A DNA stretch of 64,000 nucleotides from assembly GCF_003999995.1 (NCBI RefSeq), contig NZ_RJAD01000002.1, forward strand, positions 62,001 to 126,000, given 5' to 3'. This stretch comes from Microbacterium sulfonylureivorans. GTDB taxonomy: Bacteria > Actinomycetota > Actinomycetes > Actinomycetales > Microbacteriaceae. This document shows, one piece after another, positions 1 through 8,584 of this stretch (its first letter is position 1; every line of letters begins with the position of its first letter). The notes beneath the pieces were generated by a model. It was not told where the DNA came from and did no database searches. It worked only from the letters and a program-made list of their open reading frames with translations. Both the position numbers and the translations under genes were made by a program.

Positions 1-345
1 GGTCCCCTCGACGGTCAGGATGGGGGAGCCGGGGAAGTACAGCTCGCCCTCGCGGTAGCCGGTGATCGAGCCGGTGAAGCGGTAGCCCTCGAGGAAGTCG
101 AGGGTCGCGGCATCCACCACCCGCTCGTCGCGGAGGAACCGCAGCTCGTCGTCGCCGAAGCGGAAGTCGCGGACGAGGGACAGCAGCCGCCCCGTCCCCG
201 CGACCACGCCGAAGCGGCGGCCGCCCGACAGCCTGCGGCCGAAGAGCTCGAACACGCAGCGTCTGTCGGCTGTGCCGTCGCGCAGAGCGGCGTCGAGCAT
301 CGTGAGCTCATAGCGATCGGTGTGCAGGGCGCTCGAAGGCTGCAT
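1..345 (-). CDS. pncB: Nicotinate phosphoribosyltransferase, N-terminal part (cut by window edge)
   Basis: First 115 residues of a protein reading leftward out of the window. The N-terminus has the family hallmark ALHTDRYELTMLDAAL near residues 6-21, as in actinobacterial nicotinate phosphoribosyltransferases, which convert nicotinate and PRPP to nicotinate mononucleotide in NAD salvage. Further on are FELFGRRLSGGRRFGV and a stretch ending YFPGSPILTVEGT, also typical of the family. The ATG at 345-343 is preceded on the minus strand by TAGGCT (353-358) with a 7-nt spacer and no Shine-Dalgarno, so it is probably translated from a leaderless transcript. It is divergent from murI. The rest of the gene lies outside the window. 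Confidence 0.9.
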   Translation of the reverse strand, partial: MQPSSALHTDRYELTMLDAALRDGTADRRCVFELFGRRLSGGRRFGVVAGTGRLLSLVRDFRFGDDELRFLRDERVVDAATLDFLEGYRFTGSITGYREGELYFPGSPILTVEGT

Positions 346-352
346 GTCGGTC

Positions 353-378
353 AGCCTAGTGAGGTACTGGCGTAGGCT
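353..378. promoter_or_regulatory. Divergent leaderless promoters of pncB and murI
   Basis: Two TAGGCT hexamers face away from each other. The minus-strand copy at 353-358 lies 7 nt from the pncB ATG, and the plus-strand copy at 373-378 lies 8 nt from the murI GTG. No ribosome-binding site fits in either spacer. I infer transcription starts at or next to the start codons. Confidence 0.55.
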
Positions 379-386
379 GGATCATC

Positions 387-1211
387 GTGAAGGACGCACC
401 CATCGGAATCTTCGACTCCGGTGTCGGCGGTCTCACCGTGGCCCGCGCCGTATCGGCGCAGCTGCCGCGCGAGTCGATCCTCTACATCGGCGACACCGCG
501 CATTCGCCGTACGGACCCAAGCCGATCGCCGACGTCCGCCGCTACTCCCTCGAGATCCTCGACACGCTGGTCGATCAGGGCGTCAAGATGCTCGTCATCG
601 CCTGCAACACCGCGTCCGCCGCGATGCTGCGCGACGCGCGCGAGCGATACGACGTGCCGGTGGTCGAAGTGATCGGGCCTGCCGTGCGCACCGCGATGTC
701 GACGACCCGCAACGGCAGGATCGGTGTGATCGGCACCGCGGGCACGATCGGCTCCGGGGCCTACCAGGACATGCTCGAGGTCAACGAGCGACTGACGGTC
801 TCCGCACAGGCGTGCCCGCGTTTCGTCGAGTTCGTCGAGGCCGGGGTCACCGACTCGCCCGAGGTGCTCGCCACCGCCGAGCAGTACCTCGCGCCGTTGC
901 GCCACGCGGGCGTCGACACCCTCGTGCTCGGCTGCACCCACTACCCGTTCCTCGAAGGCGCGATCAGCTACGTGATGGGCCCCGACGTGTCGTTGGTGTC
1001 GAGCGACACCGAGACCGCCAAGGACGTCTACCGCCAACTGGTCTCCCGCGACCTCCTCGCGGGCCCGGATGCCTCGCCCACCCACGTCTACGAGGCGACG
1101 GGTGCGTCGGCCGACGACTTCCTGCGCCTCGCCCACCGGCTCATGGGCCGCGAGGTGCGCGAGGTGCAGCTCGTGCAGACCGGCGCCATCCCCACCATCC
1201 CGCCGCGCTGA
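387..1211 (+). CDS. murI: Glutamate racemase
   Basis: Converts L- to D-glutamate for peptidoglycan synthesis in the cytoplasm. The 274-residue protein starts with the family signature [14 protein letters not shown]. It has both catalytic cysteine motifs: ACNTAS near residue 73 and GCTHYP near residue 183. Other family blocks are [11 protein letters not shown] and GVIGTAGTI. Length is normal for MurI. The GTG start is supported by a TAGGCT -10 element 8 nt upstream and by the signature lying close to the N-terminus. It is followed after about 105 bp by rph, in the order murI-rph-rdgB that is common in Actinobacteria. Confidence 0.97.
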   Translation: MKDAPIGIFDSGVGGLTVARAVSAQLPRESILYIGDTAHSPYGPKPIADVRRYSLEILDTLVDQGVKMLVIACNTASAAMLRDARERYDVPVVEVIGPAVRTAMSTTRNGRIGVIGTAGTIGSGAYQDMLEVNERLTVSAQACPRFVEFVEAGVTDSPEVLATAEQYLAPLRHAGVDTLVLGCTHYPFLEGAISYVMGPDVSLVSSDTETAKDVYRQLVSRDLLAGPDASPTHVYEATGASADDFLRLAHRLMGREVREVQLVQTGAIPTIPPR

Positions 1212-1218
1212 CGGCATC

Positions 1219-1294
1219 CATGTCCCAACATCTCGCTTACATGTCCCAGATTCGGTCGGTGTGAACCATCGATACCGGCAGAATTCGGGACATG
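1219..1294. promoter_or_regulatory. Three copies of a CATGTCCC motif between murI and rph
   Basis: CATGTCCCA occurs at 1219-1227 and again at 1240-1248, exactly 21 bp apart, which is two helical turns. The inverse GGGACATG lies at 1287-1294, just before rph. Same-face spacing plus an inverted copy looks like a protein-binding array. No regulator can be named from sequence. The whole 1212-1316 spacer otherwise holds only the rph Shine-Dalgarno (AGGAG). Confidence 0.35.
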
Positions 1295-1316
1295 TACGGT
1301 CCGATCAGGAGCCCCA

Positions 1317-2066
1317 ATGACTGAAATCACCCGCGCCGACGGCCGCTCCGTCGACCAGCTTCGCCCCATCACCATCGAGCGGGGCTGGAGCAGCCACGCC
1401 GAGGGATCGGCGCTCATCTCATTCGGCGGCACGAAGGTGCTCTGCACGGCGTCGTTCACGAACGGCGTTCCACGCTGGCTGACGGGCAAGGGCAAGGGCT
1501 GGATCACGGCCGAGTACTCGATGCTCCCGCGAGCGACCAACAGCCGCAACGATCGCGAGAGCGTCAAAGGCAGGATCGGCGGACGAACCCACGAGATCTC
1601 GCGGCTGATCGGCCGCGCGCTGCGCGCCGTCGTCGACACCAAGGCCCTCGGTGAGAACACGATCGTCATCGACTGCGACGTGCTGCAGGCCGACGGCGGC
1701 ACACGCACCGCGGCGATCACCGGCGCGTACGTCGCCCTGGCCGACGCCATCGAGTGGGGCCGGGCCAAGAAGTTCATCGGGCAGAAGGCCGTGCCGCTCA
1801 TCGACTCGGTGGCGGCGGTCTCGGTGGGGATCATCGACGGCGAGCCGATGCTCGACCTCGCCTACGTCGAGGACGTGCGCGCCGAGACCGACATGAACGT
1901 CGTCGTCACCGGTCGTGGCCTCTTCGTCGAGGTGCAGGGGACCGCAGAGGGGGCGCCGTTCGACAAGCGCGAGCTCGACGCGCTGCTCGACCTCGGCGTC
2001 GCCGGCTGCGCGGACCTGCGGGTGCACCAGCTCGCGGCACTGCAGCCCGCCGAGAGCGCGGAGTGA
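1317..2066 (+). CDS. rph: Ribonuclease PH
   Basis: Phosphorolytic 3'-5' exoribonuclease that trims tRNA 3' ends. The 249-residue protein has the family start [14 protein letters not shown], the block [11 protein letters not shown] near residue 60, [16 protein letters not shown] near 85-100, and the active-site region [20 protein letters not shown] near 115-135. Length matches the family. The ATG has an AGGAG Shine-Dalgarno 6 nt upstream. Its stop codon shares a base with the ATG of rdgB (TGATG), so the two are translationally coupled. Confidence 0.97.
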   Translation: MTEITRADGRSVDQLRPITIERGWSSHAEGSALISFGGTKVLCTASFTNGVPRWLTGKGKGWITAEYSMLPRATNSRNDRESVKGRIGGRTHEISRLIGRALRAVVDTKALGENTIVIDCDVLQADGGTRTAAITGAYVALADAIEWGRAKKFIGQKAVPLIDSVAAVSVGIIDGEPMLDLAYVEDVRAETDMNVVVTGRGLFVEVQGTAEGAPFDKRELDALLDLGVAGCADLRVHQLAALQPAESAE

Positions 2067-2740
2067 TGGCGCATCCCGCCGACGCGGCGGACGCGGTGGC
2101 CGCGGTCGTCGCGGAATCGGCGGCCGGTCCGGCGCAGCTGCGCCAGGTGGTGCTCGCGACGCACAATCGTCACAAGGTCGAGGAGTTCCAGGCCATCGTC
2201 GCCGCGACGAGGCCCGACCTGCAGGTCATCGCCTACGACGGCCCCGAGCCCGTGGAAGACGGCGTGACGTTCGCCGAGAACGCGCTGATCAAGGCGCGTG
2301 CCGCTGCGGCGCACACCGGGCTCCCTGCGCTTGCCGATGACTCGGGCATCTGCGTCGACGTTCTCGGCGGCGCCCCCGGGGTGTTCTCCGCGTACTGGGC
2401 GGGCCATGCGAAGGATGCCTCCGCCAACCTGAACCTGCTGCTCGACCAGCTGTCCGACATCTGCGATCCACACCGCACGGCCCAGTTCGTGTCGACGATC
2501 GCGCTCGTCGTGCCCGGCGACGCATCCCGCGAGGAGGTCGTCGAGGGGCGCTGGCCCGGCCGCCTCGCCGCCGCGGCCTCGGGCGAGGGCGGGTTCGGAT
2601 ACGACCCGGTGTTCGTCCCCGACGGGCAGCCCGCCGGCGCCGAGCGATCGGTCGGTGAATGGTCCGCGGCGGAGAAGAACGCGGCGTCTCACCGCGCCCG
2701 CGCGTTCGCGGAGCTCGCTCCGCTGCTCGCCGGGCTCTGA
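2066..2740 (+). CDS. rdgB: XTP/dITP (non-canonical purine NTP) pyrophosphatase, RdgB/HAM1 family
   Basis: Hydrolyses ITP, dITP and XTP to monophosphates, keeping deaminated purines out of nucleic acids. The 224-residue protein has VVLATHNRHKVEEF near residue 28, the core GVTFAENALIKARAAA near 70, and ALADDSG near 91 with the catalytic Asp. FGYDPVF and the C-terminal SHRARAF are also family motifs. The ATG overlaps the rph stop by one base. About 25 residues precede the conserved core, so a later GTG start is possible, but coupling favours the ATG. Confidence 0.95.
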   Translation: MAHPADAADAVAAVVAESAAGPAQLRQVVLATHNRHKVEEFQAIVAATRPDLQVIAYDGPEPVEDGVTFAENALIKARAAAAHTGLPALADDSGICVDVLGGAPGVFSAYWAGHAKDASANLNLLLDQLSDICDPHRTAQFVSTIALVVPGDASREEVVEGRWPGRLAAAASGEGGFGYDPVFVPDGQPAGAERSVGEWSAAEKNAASHRARAFAELAPLLAGL

Positions 2741-2825
2741 CCTCATTCCGGGAGTGAGAATCACGATCATTCCCGACTAGCGCGATCGGCGCGCCCCGGC
2801 CGAGCCGCGGGCTTAGCCTGGGCAC

Positions 2826-3746
2826 ATGCACGATCACGCGAACGCCTCCGAGGGCGGCATCCGCGGGGCGAGCAATCGCCGGCTGCTCGCGCTCTCGCTC
2901 GCGATCACGACGGTCGTCATGATCGTCCAGGTCGTCGGCGCCGCACTCTCGGGATCGCTCGCGCTGCTCGCCGACGCCGCGCACATGTTCACGGATGCCG
3001 CGGCCCTCGTCATCGCGCTGGTGGCCACGTCCGTGGCGGCGCGGCCGGCGAACGACCGCCGAACGTTCGGGTATCAGCGCGCCGAGGTCTTCGGGGCGCT
3101 CGTGAACGGCGTGATCCTCATCGTGCTGTCCGTGTGGGTCGCGGTGGAGGGAGTGCAGCGCCTCCTCGATCCGGGCGAGGTCGAGGTCGCCGGCGGACTC
3201 ATGCTGGCGGTGGCCGTCGTCGGGCTGATCGCGAACGGGGTCGCGATGTGGCTGCTGAGCTCGGCCCAGCGGCGCAGCATCAACGTGCGCGGCGCGTACC
3301 TCGAGGTGCTGGGCGATCTGATCGGCTCTGCGATGGTCATCGTCGCTGCGATCGTGATCGTCACGACGGGGTGGGTGCAGGCCGACGCGATCGCATCGCT
3401 CGTGATCGCCGCCATGATCATCCCGCGCGCGATCGGCCTGCTGCGCGAGGTCGTGTCGGTGCTCGCCGAATCCGCACCACAGGGCACGCACGTGCGCGAC
3501 ATCCGTGAGCACATCCTCTCGACTCCCGGCGTGGTCGACGTCCACGACGTGCACGTATGGCAGCTCACCCGCGGCGCGCCCGTCTTCACCGCCCACGTGG
3601 TGGTCGACGACGCCGCGATGCGCGACGGGAGCGCCTCGGGCATTCTGAGCACGCTCCAGTCGTGCCTCTCCGAGCACTTCGACGTCGAGCACTCGACGTT
3701 CCAGCTCGAGCCCGCGGGGCACGTCGAGCACGACGCCCACGCCTGA
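2826..3746 (+). CDS. Cation diffusion facilitator family metal transporter (CzcD-like)
   Basis: Inner-membrane proton antiporter of the CDF family, which exports divalent metals such as zinc. The 306-residue protein has a His-containing N-terminus, about six membrane segments and the CDF metal-site motifs ADAAHMFTDA near residue 50 and EVLGDLIGS near 165. A cytoplasmic C-terminal domain carries VHDVHVWQLT, as in CzcD/ZitB-type proteins. The C-terminus is His-rich (GHVEHDAHA). The start lies 6 nt after TAGCCT (2814-2819), consistent with a leaderless message. Which metal it moves cannot be told from sequence. It stands alone between rdgB and the end of ligD. Confidence 0.92.
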   Translation: MHDHANASEGGIRGASNRRLLALSLAITTVVMIVQVVGAALSGSLALLADAAHMFTDAAALVIALVATSVAARPANDRRTFGYQRAEVFGALVNGVILIVLSVWVAVEGVQRLLDPGEVEVAGGLMLAVAVVGLIANGVAMWLLSSAQRRSINVRGAYLEVLGDLIGSAMVIVAAIVIVTTGWVQADAIASLVIAAMIIPRAIGLLREVVSVLAESAPQGTHVRDIREHILSTPGVVDVHDVHVWQLTRGAPVFTAHVVVDDAAMRDGSASGILSTLQSCLSEHFDVEHSTFQLEPAGHVEHDAHA

Positions 3747-3755
3747 CCCGCCGGC

Positions 3756-6239
3756 TCAGTCCTCACGACGGACGGCGTCGGGGCTCTTGTCGGGTCGCAG
3801 CCCCCGCCAGCGGGAGTGGCGGAGGATGCCGCCGGGAGTGAACTCGCCGTACTCGACCTCGCCGACGAGCTCTGGTCGCACCCACAGCGCGTCGCTCGCG
3901 TCGAGTGCCGGCACGCCGACCATGGGGTTGTCGTCGGTGCGCAGCGGCGTGAGCTTCCTCAGCAGCGTCGCGAGCGTCGAATCGCTGAACCCGCTGCCCA
4001 CGCGACCGGCGTACTGCAGGCCGTCGGGGCCGGGGATGCCGAGGAGCAGCGAGCCGAACGTGCCGCTGCGCCCGCCCTTGCCGGGACGGATCCCGGCGAT
4101 CACGACCTCCTGCGTGCGGGTGTGCTTGACCTTCAGCCACGACTCCGAGCGACCGCCCCGCACGTAGCGCGAGCCCGGGTCCTTCACGACGATCCCCTCG
4201 AGCCGCAGCCGCGCGCTGGCGTCGAGGGCCGCGTCGACGTCGTCGAACACCGGCGGGACGACGATCGCGGGGATGGCGCGGGCGGCTCGCTTCTCCAGGA
4301 TGCTTCGCCGCTCGCTCAGCCGCAGGCCGGCGACGTCGCGGCCGTCGTCCGAGAGGACGTCGAAGAGGTAGTAGCGCACCGGGGTGCGCCGGGCCTCGCG
4401 AGCGATCTCGCCGGGCCGCTCGAGGTTCATGCGGGTCTGCAGGAGCGGAAAGCTCGGACGACCGTCGGGCTCGAGTGCGACGAGCTCGCCGTCGACGACG
4501 GCGGGTGCCTCGCCGAGCCCGGCGTCGAGATCGGTCAGCTCGGGATAGCGGTGTGTGAGCTCGTTGCCGCTGCGGGCGAACAGGCGCAGGCGGGAGCCGT
4601 CCCACACTCCCACGGCACGGATGCCGTCCCACTTCGCCTCGACCCACGCGGGGTCGCCCCAGCGCTGGGCCGCCTGGCGTGCGAGGCCGGGGGTGGCCGA
4701 GGTCGAGAGCATCGGGCGGAGGAGCTCCGCGCGAGGCAGCGTCGAGCGCGAGGTGACGGAGCGGCGCGGCTCGTCGGCCTGCGGGCTCGGCTCGACGGGC
4801 ATTCCGTCCGGCTGCGGCCTGCCGGCGGCATCCGTCTTCATCCGGTGCAGCAGCCAGCTCGACTTCTCGCCTTCGCCCTCGGTGCGGATGAGCGCGAGGC
4901 GGACCCGACCCAGAGGACCGCCTGGCCGACCCTCGAGGGTCGCGATGACCTCGTCGTCGCGCCACTTCTCCAGCTCGTACCTGCCGTCGTCCCAGATCGT
5001 GACCGAGCCGCCTCCGTACTCGCCGGCGGGGATGGTGCCCTCGAACGACGCATAGTCCATGGGGTGGTCCTCGGTCATGATCGCCAGGTTGTTCCGCTTG
5101 TAGGAGTGCGGTACGCCGCGGGGCACCGCCCAGCTGACGAGCACGCCGTCGCGCTCGAGCCGGAAGTCCCAGTGCAGAGCGGTGGCGTGATGCTCCTGGA
5201 TGACGAAGATCGGCATCTCGCGGTGCGGCGTCGCGCCGAGCGGGTTCTCGGGCACCGGCTCCGGGGTGCGCGAGGCGCTCCGCTTCGAGATGTAGGCCGA
5301 CAGCGGGCCCGTCTCCGCCTCGCGACCCCCGGCGTGGAAGCCGAGCGCCTCCATCGGGTCGCCGATCTCGTCCATGCGGTCGAGCACCTCGTCGAACAGC
5401 AGATGCCGCAGGCCGGGATCGTCGAGCTCGTCCCACGTGCGCGGCGCGGCGACGGTGGGATGCGCACGGCCGCGCAGCGAGTAGGGGGCGATCGTCGTCT
5501 TGGCGCCGTTGTTCTGGCTCCAGTCGATCAGCACCTTGCCGTGCCGCTCCGTCTTCTTCATCGAGCTCACGACCAGGTCGGGGTGGTCGGCCTCGATGGA
5601 GCGTGCCAGCTCCTTCGCGATCATCGACGCCTGCTCGGTGGACTGACCTGGCGGGAGCGCCGTGTACAGGTGGATGCCCTTGCTGCCGCTGGTCACCGGG
5701 TAGGGCTCCAGACCCATGTCCGACAGGATGCCTCGTGCCCAGCCGGCGACGAGCGCACATTCCGGCAGCCCGGCGCCGGGGCCGGGATCGAGGTCGAGCA
5801 CGAGCCGGTCGGCGAAGCCGCGCTCGCCCTCGGGTGTGAACCGCCATTGCGGCACATGCAGCTCCAGGCTCGCGACCTGGGCGAGGTAGACGAGCGTCGG
5901 GATGTCGCCGATCAGCGGATAGTGCTTGGTCCCTGTCGAGTGGGGGATCGGCATCCGCTTCACCCATGACGGGGCGCCGCGCTCGAGGTCCTTCGCGAAG
6001 AACACCATGCCGGGTTCGTCATCGGTGCCGACGCCTTCGGGCCAGCGCTTGCGGGTGACGGGCCGGCCGATCACGTGGGGGATCAGCAGCGGGGCTATGC
6101 GCGTGTAGTAGTCGATCACCTCCCCCTTGGTCGTGCCGGTCTCGGGGTAGAGGACCTTGGCGAGGTTGGTGACGCGCAGGCGCCGCCCGCCGATGCTCAC
6201 GAGCTGCTCGGCCGACCCCTTCGCCCACGCCTGCGCCAT
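3756..6239 (-). CDS. ligD: Multifunctional ATP-dependent DNA ligase LigD (polymerase - phosphoesterase - ligase)
   Basis: Repairs double-strand breaks by non-homologous end joining with Ku. The 827-residue protein has the domain order of mycobacterial LigD. Residues about 10-300 are the primase-like polymerase domain (VLDLDPGPGAG with the metal-binding Asp pair, then TSGSKGIHLY). Residues about 330-480 are the 3'-phosphoesterase (EHHATALHWDFRLE). Residues about 505-815 are the ATP-dependent ligase with nucleotidyl-lysine motif EAKWDGIRA near residue 530, then VVDGELVAL and EGIVVKD. The ATG has an AGGATGGG Shine-Dalgarno. A longer open frame upstream overlaps ku and lacks homology, so I rejected it. 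It is divergent from ku. Confidence 0.96.
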   Translation of the reverse strand: MAQAWAKGSAEQLVSIGGRRLRVTNLAKVLYPETGTTKGEVIDYYTRIAPLLIPHVIGRPVTRKRWPEGVGTDDEPGMVFFAKDLERGAPSWVKRMPIPHSTGTKHYPLIGDIPTLVYLAQVASLELHVPQWRFTPEGERGFADRLVLDLDPGPGAGLPECALVAGWARGILSDMGLEPYPVTSGSKGIHLYTALPPGQSTEQASMIAKELARSIEADHPDLVVSSMKKTERHGKVLIDWSQNNGAKTTIAPYSLRGRAHPTVAAPRTWDELDDPGLRHLLFDEVLDRMDEIGDPMEALGFHAGGREAETGPLSAYISKRSASRTPEPVPENPLGATPHREMPIFVIQEHHATALHWDFRLERDGVLVSWAVPRGVPHSYKRNNLAIMTEDHPMDYASFEGTIPAGEYGGGSVTIWDDGRYELEKWRDDEVIATLEGRPGGPLGRVRLALIRTEGEGEKSSWLLHRMKTDAAGRPQPDGMPVEPSPQADEPRRSVTSRSTLPRAELLRPMLSTSATPGLARQAAQRWGDPAWVEAKWDGIRAVGVWDGSRLRLFARSGNELTHRYPELTDLDAGLGEAPAVVDGELVALEPDGRPSFPLLQTRMNLERPGEIAREARRTPVRYYLFDVLSDDGRDVAGLRLSERRSILEKRAARAIPAIVVPPVFDDVDAALDASARLRLEGIVVKDPGSRYVRGGRSESWLKVKHTRTQEVVIAGIRPGKGGRSGTFGSLLLGIPGPDGLQYAGRVGSGFSDSTLATLLRKLTPLRTDDNPMVGVPALDASDALWVRPELVGEVEYGEFTPGGILRHSRWRGLRPDKSPDAVRRED

Positions 6240-6317
6240 GGGCCCATCCTGCCGTGTCGGGCGAGGGGAAGCAGCCCGGACTAGCCGTGACGGGTGTGAC
6301 CGGTGTTCACTGGTGTG

Positions 6318-7238
6318 ATGAGGGCGATCTGGAAGGGCGCGCTGACCTTCGGTCTGGTCAACGTGCCGGTCAAGGTGTATTCGGCGACCGAGGACCACGA
6401 CGTGTCGCTGCACCAGGTGCACAACAAGGACGGCGGGCGCATCCGCTACCAGCGCGTCTGCGAGATCGACGGCGAGGTCGTGCCGTACCAGGACATCGAC
6501 AAGGCGTACGACGACGGCGAGAAGACCGTCGTGCTCACGAAGGACGACTTGGCGTCGCTGCCGGCGGAGAAGAGCCGCGAGATCGACGTCGTCGAGTTCG
6601 TTCCGAGCGACCAGGTCGACCTGCTCACCCTCGACAAGGCGTACTACCTCGAGCCCGACAGTGCGTCGCCCAAGGCGTACGTGCTGCTGCGCCGGACGCT
6701 CGAGCAGACCGACCGCACGGCGATCGTCCGGTTCTCGCTGCGTCAGAAGACGCGCCTCGCCGCTCTGCGCGTGCGCGGCGACGTGCTGGTGCTGCAGACG
6801 CTCCTGTGGGCCGACGAGGTGCGTGAGGCGGCGTTCCCGGCATTGGACGAGACCGTGCGCATCTCGGCGAAGGAGCTCGAGCTCTCGGCATCCCTCGTCG
6901 AGAGCTTCGCGAGCGACTTCGATCCGTCGGAGTTCGCCGACGAGTACCAGGACGAGCTGCGCACCCTCATCGACGCGAAGCTCGAGCAGGGCGACGCGCT
7001 GGACACGTCCGAGACGTTCGGCGACCACGAGGAGGAGGACACCGGGGGAGAGGTCATCGACCTCATGGAAGCCCTGCGCGCGAGCGTCGAGAAGTCCCGC
7101 GCCGCCCGCGAGGGCGGTGCGTCGAAGGCTGCGCCGAAGAAGGATGCCGCGGCCAAGCCCGCCGGCAAGACCACGGCCGCGAAGTCCGCCGCAGCGAAGA
7201 AGCCCGCGACGAAGAAGAAGACCGCGAAGGCGTCGTAG
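6318..7238 (+). CDS. ku: Ku DNA end-binding protein
   Basis: Homodimeric ring that binds broken DNA ends and recruits LigD. The 306-residue protein begins MRAIWKGALTFGLVNVPVKV, the standard bacterial Ku start. I chose the ATG at 6318 over an in-frame GTG 15 nt earlier because it matches the family N-terminus. The Ku core runs to about residue 255. The last 50 residues are a Lys/Ala/Pro-rich tail (AAKSAAAKKPATKKKTAKAS), as in other actinobacterial Ku proteins, where such tails bind DNA. It is divergent from ligD, about 80 bp away. Confidence 0.96.
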   Translation: MRAIWKGALTFGLVNVPVKVYSATEDHDVSLHQVHNKDGGRIRYQRVCEIDGEVVPYQDIDKAYDDGEKTVVLTKDDLASLPAEKSREIDVVEFVPSDQVDLLTLDKAYYLEPDSASPKAYVLLRRTLEQTDRTAIVRFSLRQKTRLAALRVRGDVLVLQTLLWADEVREAAFPALDETVRISAKELELSASLVESFASDFDPSEFADEYQDELRTLIDAKLEQGDALDTSETFGDHEEEDTGGEVIDLMEALRASVEKSRAAREGGASKAAPKKDAAAKPAGKTTAAKSAAAKKPATKKKTAKAS

Positions 7239-7256
7239 CGCCGGGCGCCGCCGCCG

Positions 7257-8045
7257 CTACGACTTGGGGGCGTCGCCTTCGGCCTGGTCGTGGTGCTCGG
7301 GGCCGCGATCGAAGACCTCGGGGTCGAGCACGAGCGCCTCGGCCTCCTCGTGGTCGGTAACGATGTCCTCGCCCGCGGCCGCTGCCTTCTTGGCCTTGCT
7401 GCGCTCGCGGAAGTAGTGCCACAGCGTGATGAGGGCGGTGCCGCCGACGGCGACCAGCAGGATGACGTCGATGTACTCTTCGACGAAGTGCGCGACCCAC
7501 GGGATGAACCCGATCGCATATCCGAACATCGTCAGGCCGAAGCCCCAGAGGACCGCGCCGATGAAGTTGTAGAGCGTGTACTTGCCCTTGTGCATGTGCC
7601 CCACGCCCGCAGCGACGGGCGCGAACGTGCGCACGATCGGCACGAAGCGGGCGAGGATGATCGTGAGGCCGCCGAAGCGCTCGAAGAAGGCATTCGTGCG
7701 TTCGACGTTCTTGACGCTGAACAGGCCCGACTCCTTCTTCTCGAAGACCGCCGGTCCGCCCTTGTGGCCGATGAGGTAGCCGACCTCACCGCCGATGAAC
7801 GCGGAGAGCCCGATCAGCAGCGCCACCCACCACACGCTGATGCCGAAGATGCCGTTCGGTGCGCCCGTCTGCGGGTGCGACAGCAGCCCCGAGATCACGA
7901 GCAGGGTGTCTCCGGGGAGGAGGAAGCCCACAAGCAGACCGGTCTCGGCGAAGACGATGAAGCAGACCACGAGAAGGGCCCACGGCCCGGCCCACGCGAT
8001 GATCGCGGCGGGGTCGAGCCAGGGGATGAGGGCGATGTCGTGCAA
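7257..8045 (-). CDS. DedA family membrane protein
   Basis: Polytopic inner-membrane protein of the DedA/VTT superfamily, whose members act in lipid scrambling and undecaprenyl-phosphate recycling. The 262-residue protein has the family blocks FAETGLLVGFLLPGDTLL near residue 32 and GGEVGYLIGHKGG near 88. The re-entrant motif FGGLTIILARFVPIVRTFAPVAAG is near 125. The C-terminus is a charged soluble tail ending in acidic and His residues. It converges on ku with 18 bp between the stops. The specific substrate is not evident. Confidence 0.9.
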   Translation of the reverse strand: MHDIALIPWLDPAAIIAWAGPWALLVVCFIVFAETGLLVGFLLPGDTLLVISGLLSHPQTGAPNGIFGISVWWVALLIGLSAFIGGEVGYLIGHKGGPAVFEKKESGLFSVKNVERTNAFFERFGGLTIILARFVPIVRTFAPVAAGVGHMHKGKYTLYNFIGAVLWGFGLTMFGYAIGFIPWVAHFVEEYIDVILLVAVGGTALITLWHYFRERSKAKKAAAAGEDIVTDHEEAEALVLDPEVFDRGPEHHDQAEGDAPKS

Positions 8046-8098
8046 GGTCGTTCCCGTCGGTCGGTAGGTCGGCGGAGGTCACCGCGAATGCGGCTGCG

Positions 8099-8180
8099 TG
8101 CGGAAGGTGGGACTTGAACCCACACGCCCGGAGGCACAGGAACCTAAATCCTGCGTGTCTGCCAATTCCACCACTCCCGC
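8099..8180 (-). tRNA. tRNA-Leu (UAG anticodon)
   Basis: On the minus strand a class II tRNA folds from 8180 to 8099. The acceptor stem is GCGGGAG pairing with CTTCCGC plus discriminator A. The D arm contains TGGTGGAATTGGCAGAC. The anticodon stem is CAGGA/TCCTG around loop TTTAGGT (anticodon TAG). There is a long variable arm and a T arm with GGTTCAAGTCC. CCA is not encoded. The long variable arm and the UAG anticodon identify leucine (reads CUA). Confidence 0.95.
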
Positions 8181-8273
8181 GAGTGGGTTCAGTCTACTGA
8201 GGCGCCTGGACGGCGGCTGTGGGGCAGACCCCCGGTCCGGCGGGTGGCCGGTCGGCGCTTGCTCGACGCCGGA

Positions 8274-8486
8274 TCAGCGCTTGATGCCGAAGAGGAAGTA
8301 GCTCGCCGGGCCGATCCAGTTGACGAGGATCGCGGGGATCCACGCCGGCTTCGGGCCGCGCACCTCGTCGGCATCGCGATGGGCGAGGTCCCAGAACGCG
8401 AGGAACGCGAACGCCGCCTGCACGAGCCCCAGCACCCCGAACACGGCCTGCTGCCCGGGAGACAGCTCCTTCTTCGGCTTCGTCAT
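8274..8486 (-). CDS. Small PLDc_N-type two-helix membrane protein
   Basis: Seventy-residue protein with two hydrophobic segments and the C-terminal pattern WIPAILVNWIGPASYFLFG. That is the signature of the phospholipase D N-terminal (PLDc_N) membrane region, which occurs alone in many Actinobacteria. No catalytic PLD domain is attached. A basic N-terminus (MTKPKKELSPGQ) precedes the first helix. Its role is unknown. It lies between tRNA-Leu and the pilus operon, on the opposite strand to the operon. Confidence 0.8.
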   Translation of the reverse strand: MTKPKKELSPGQQAVFGVLGLVQAAFAFLAFWDLAHRDADEVRGPKPAWIPAILVNWIGPASYFLFGIKR

Positions 8487-8584
8487 GTCGGCCCCTTCCG
8501 CTCCACACCATCCTGCCCCCCGCCGCCGTCTTCCGCATCTGTGGATAACTTCGGGATGTCGCTTTCCGGTCTTGGGAGGATGCA

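Noticed and set aside
3816..5969. Plus-strand 717-codon open frame opposite ligD
   Set aside because: No recognisable domains and antisense-type composition.
6240..7028. Upstream in-frame extension of LigD on the minus strand
   Set aside because: It runs antisense through ku, lacks any LigD homology and is explained by high-GC frame openness. The ATG at 6239 has a Shine-Dalgarno and the family N-terminus.
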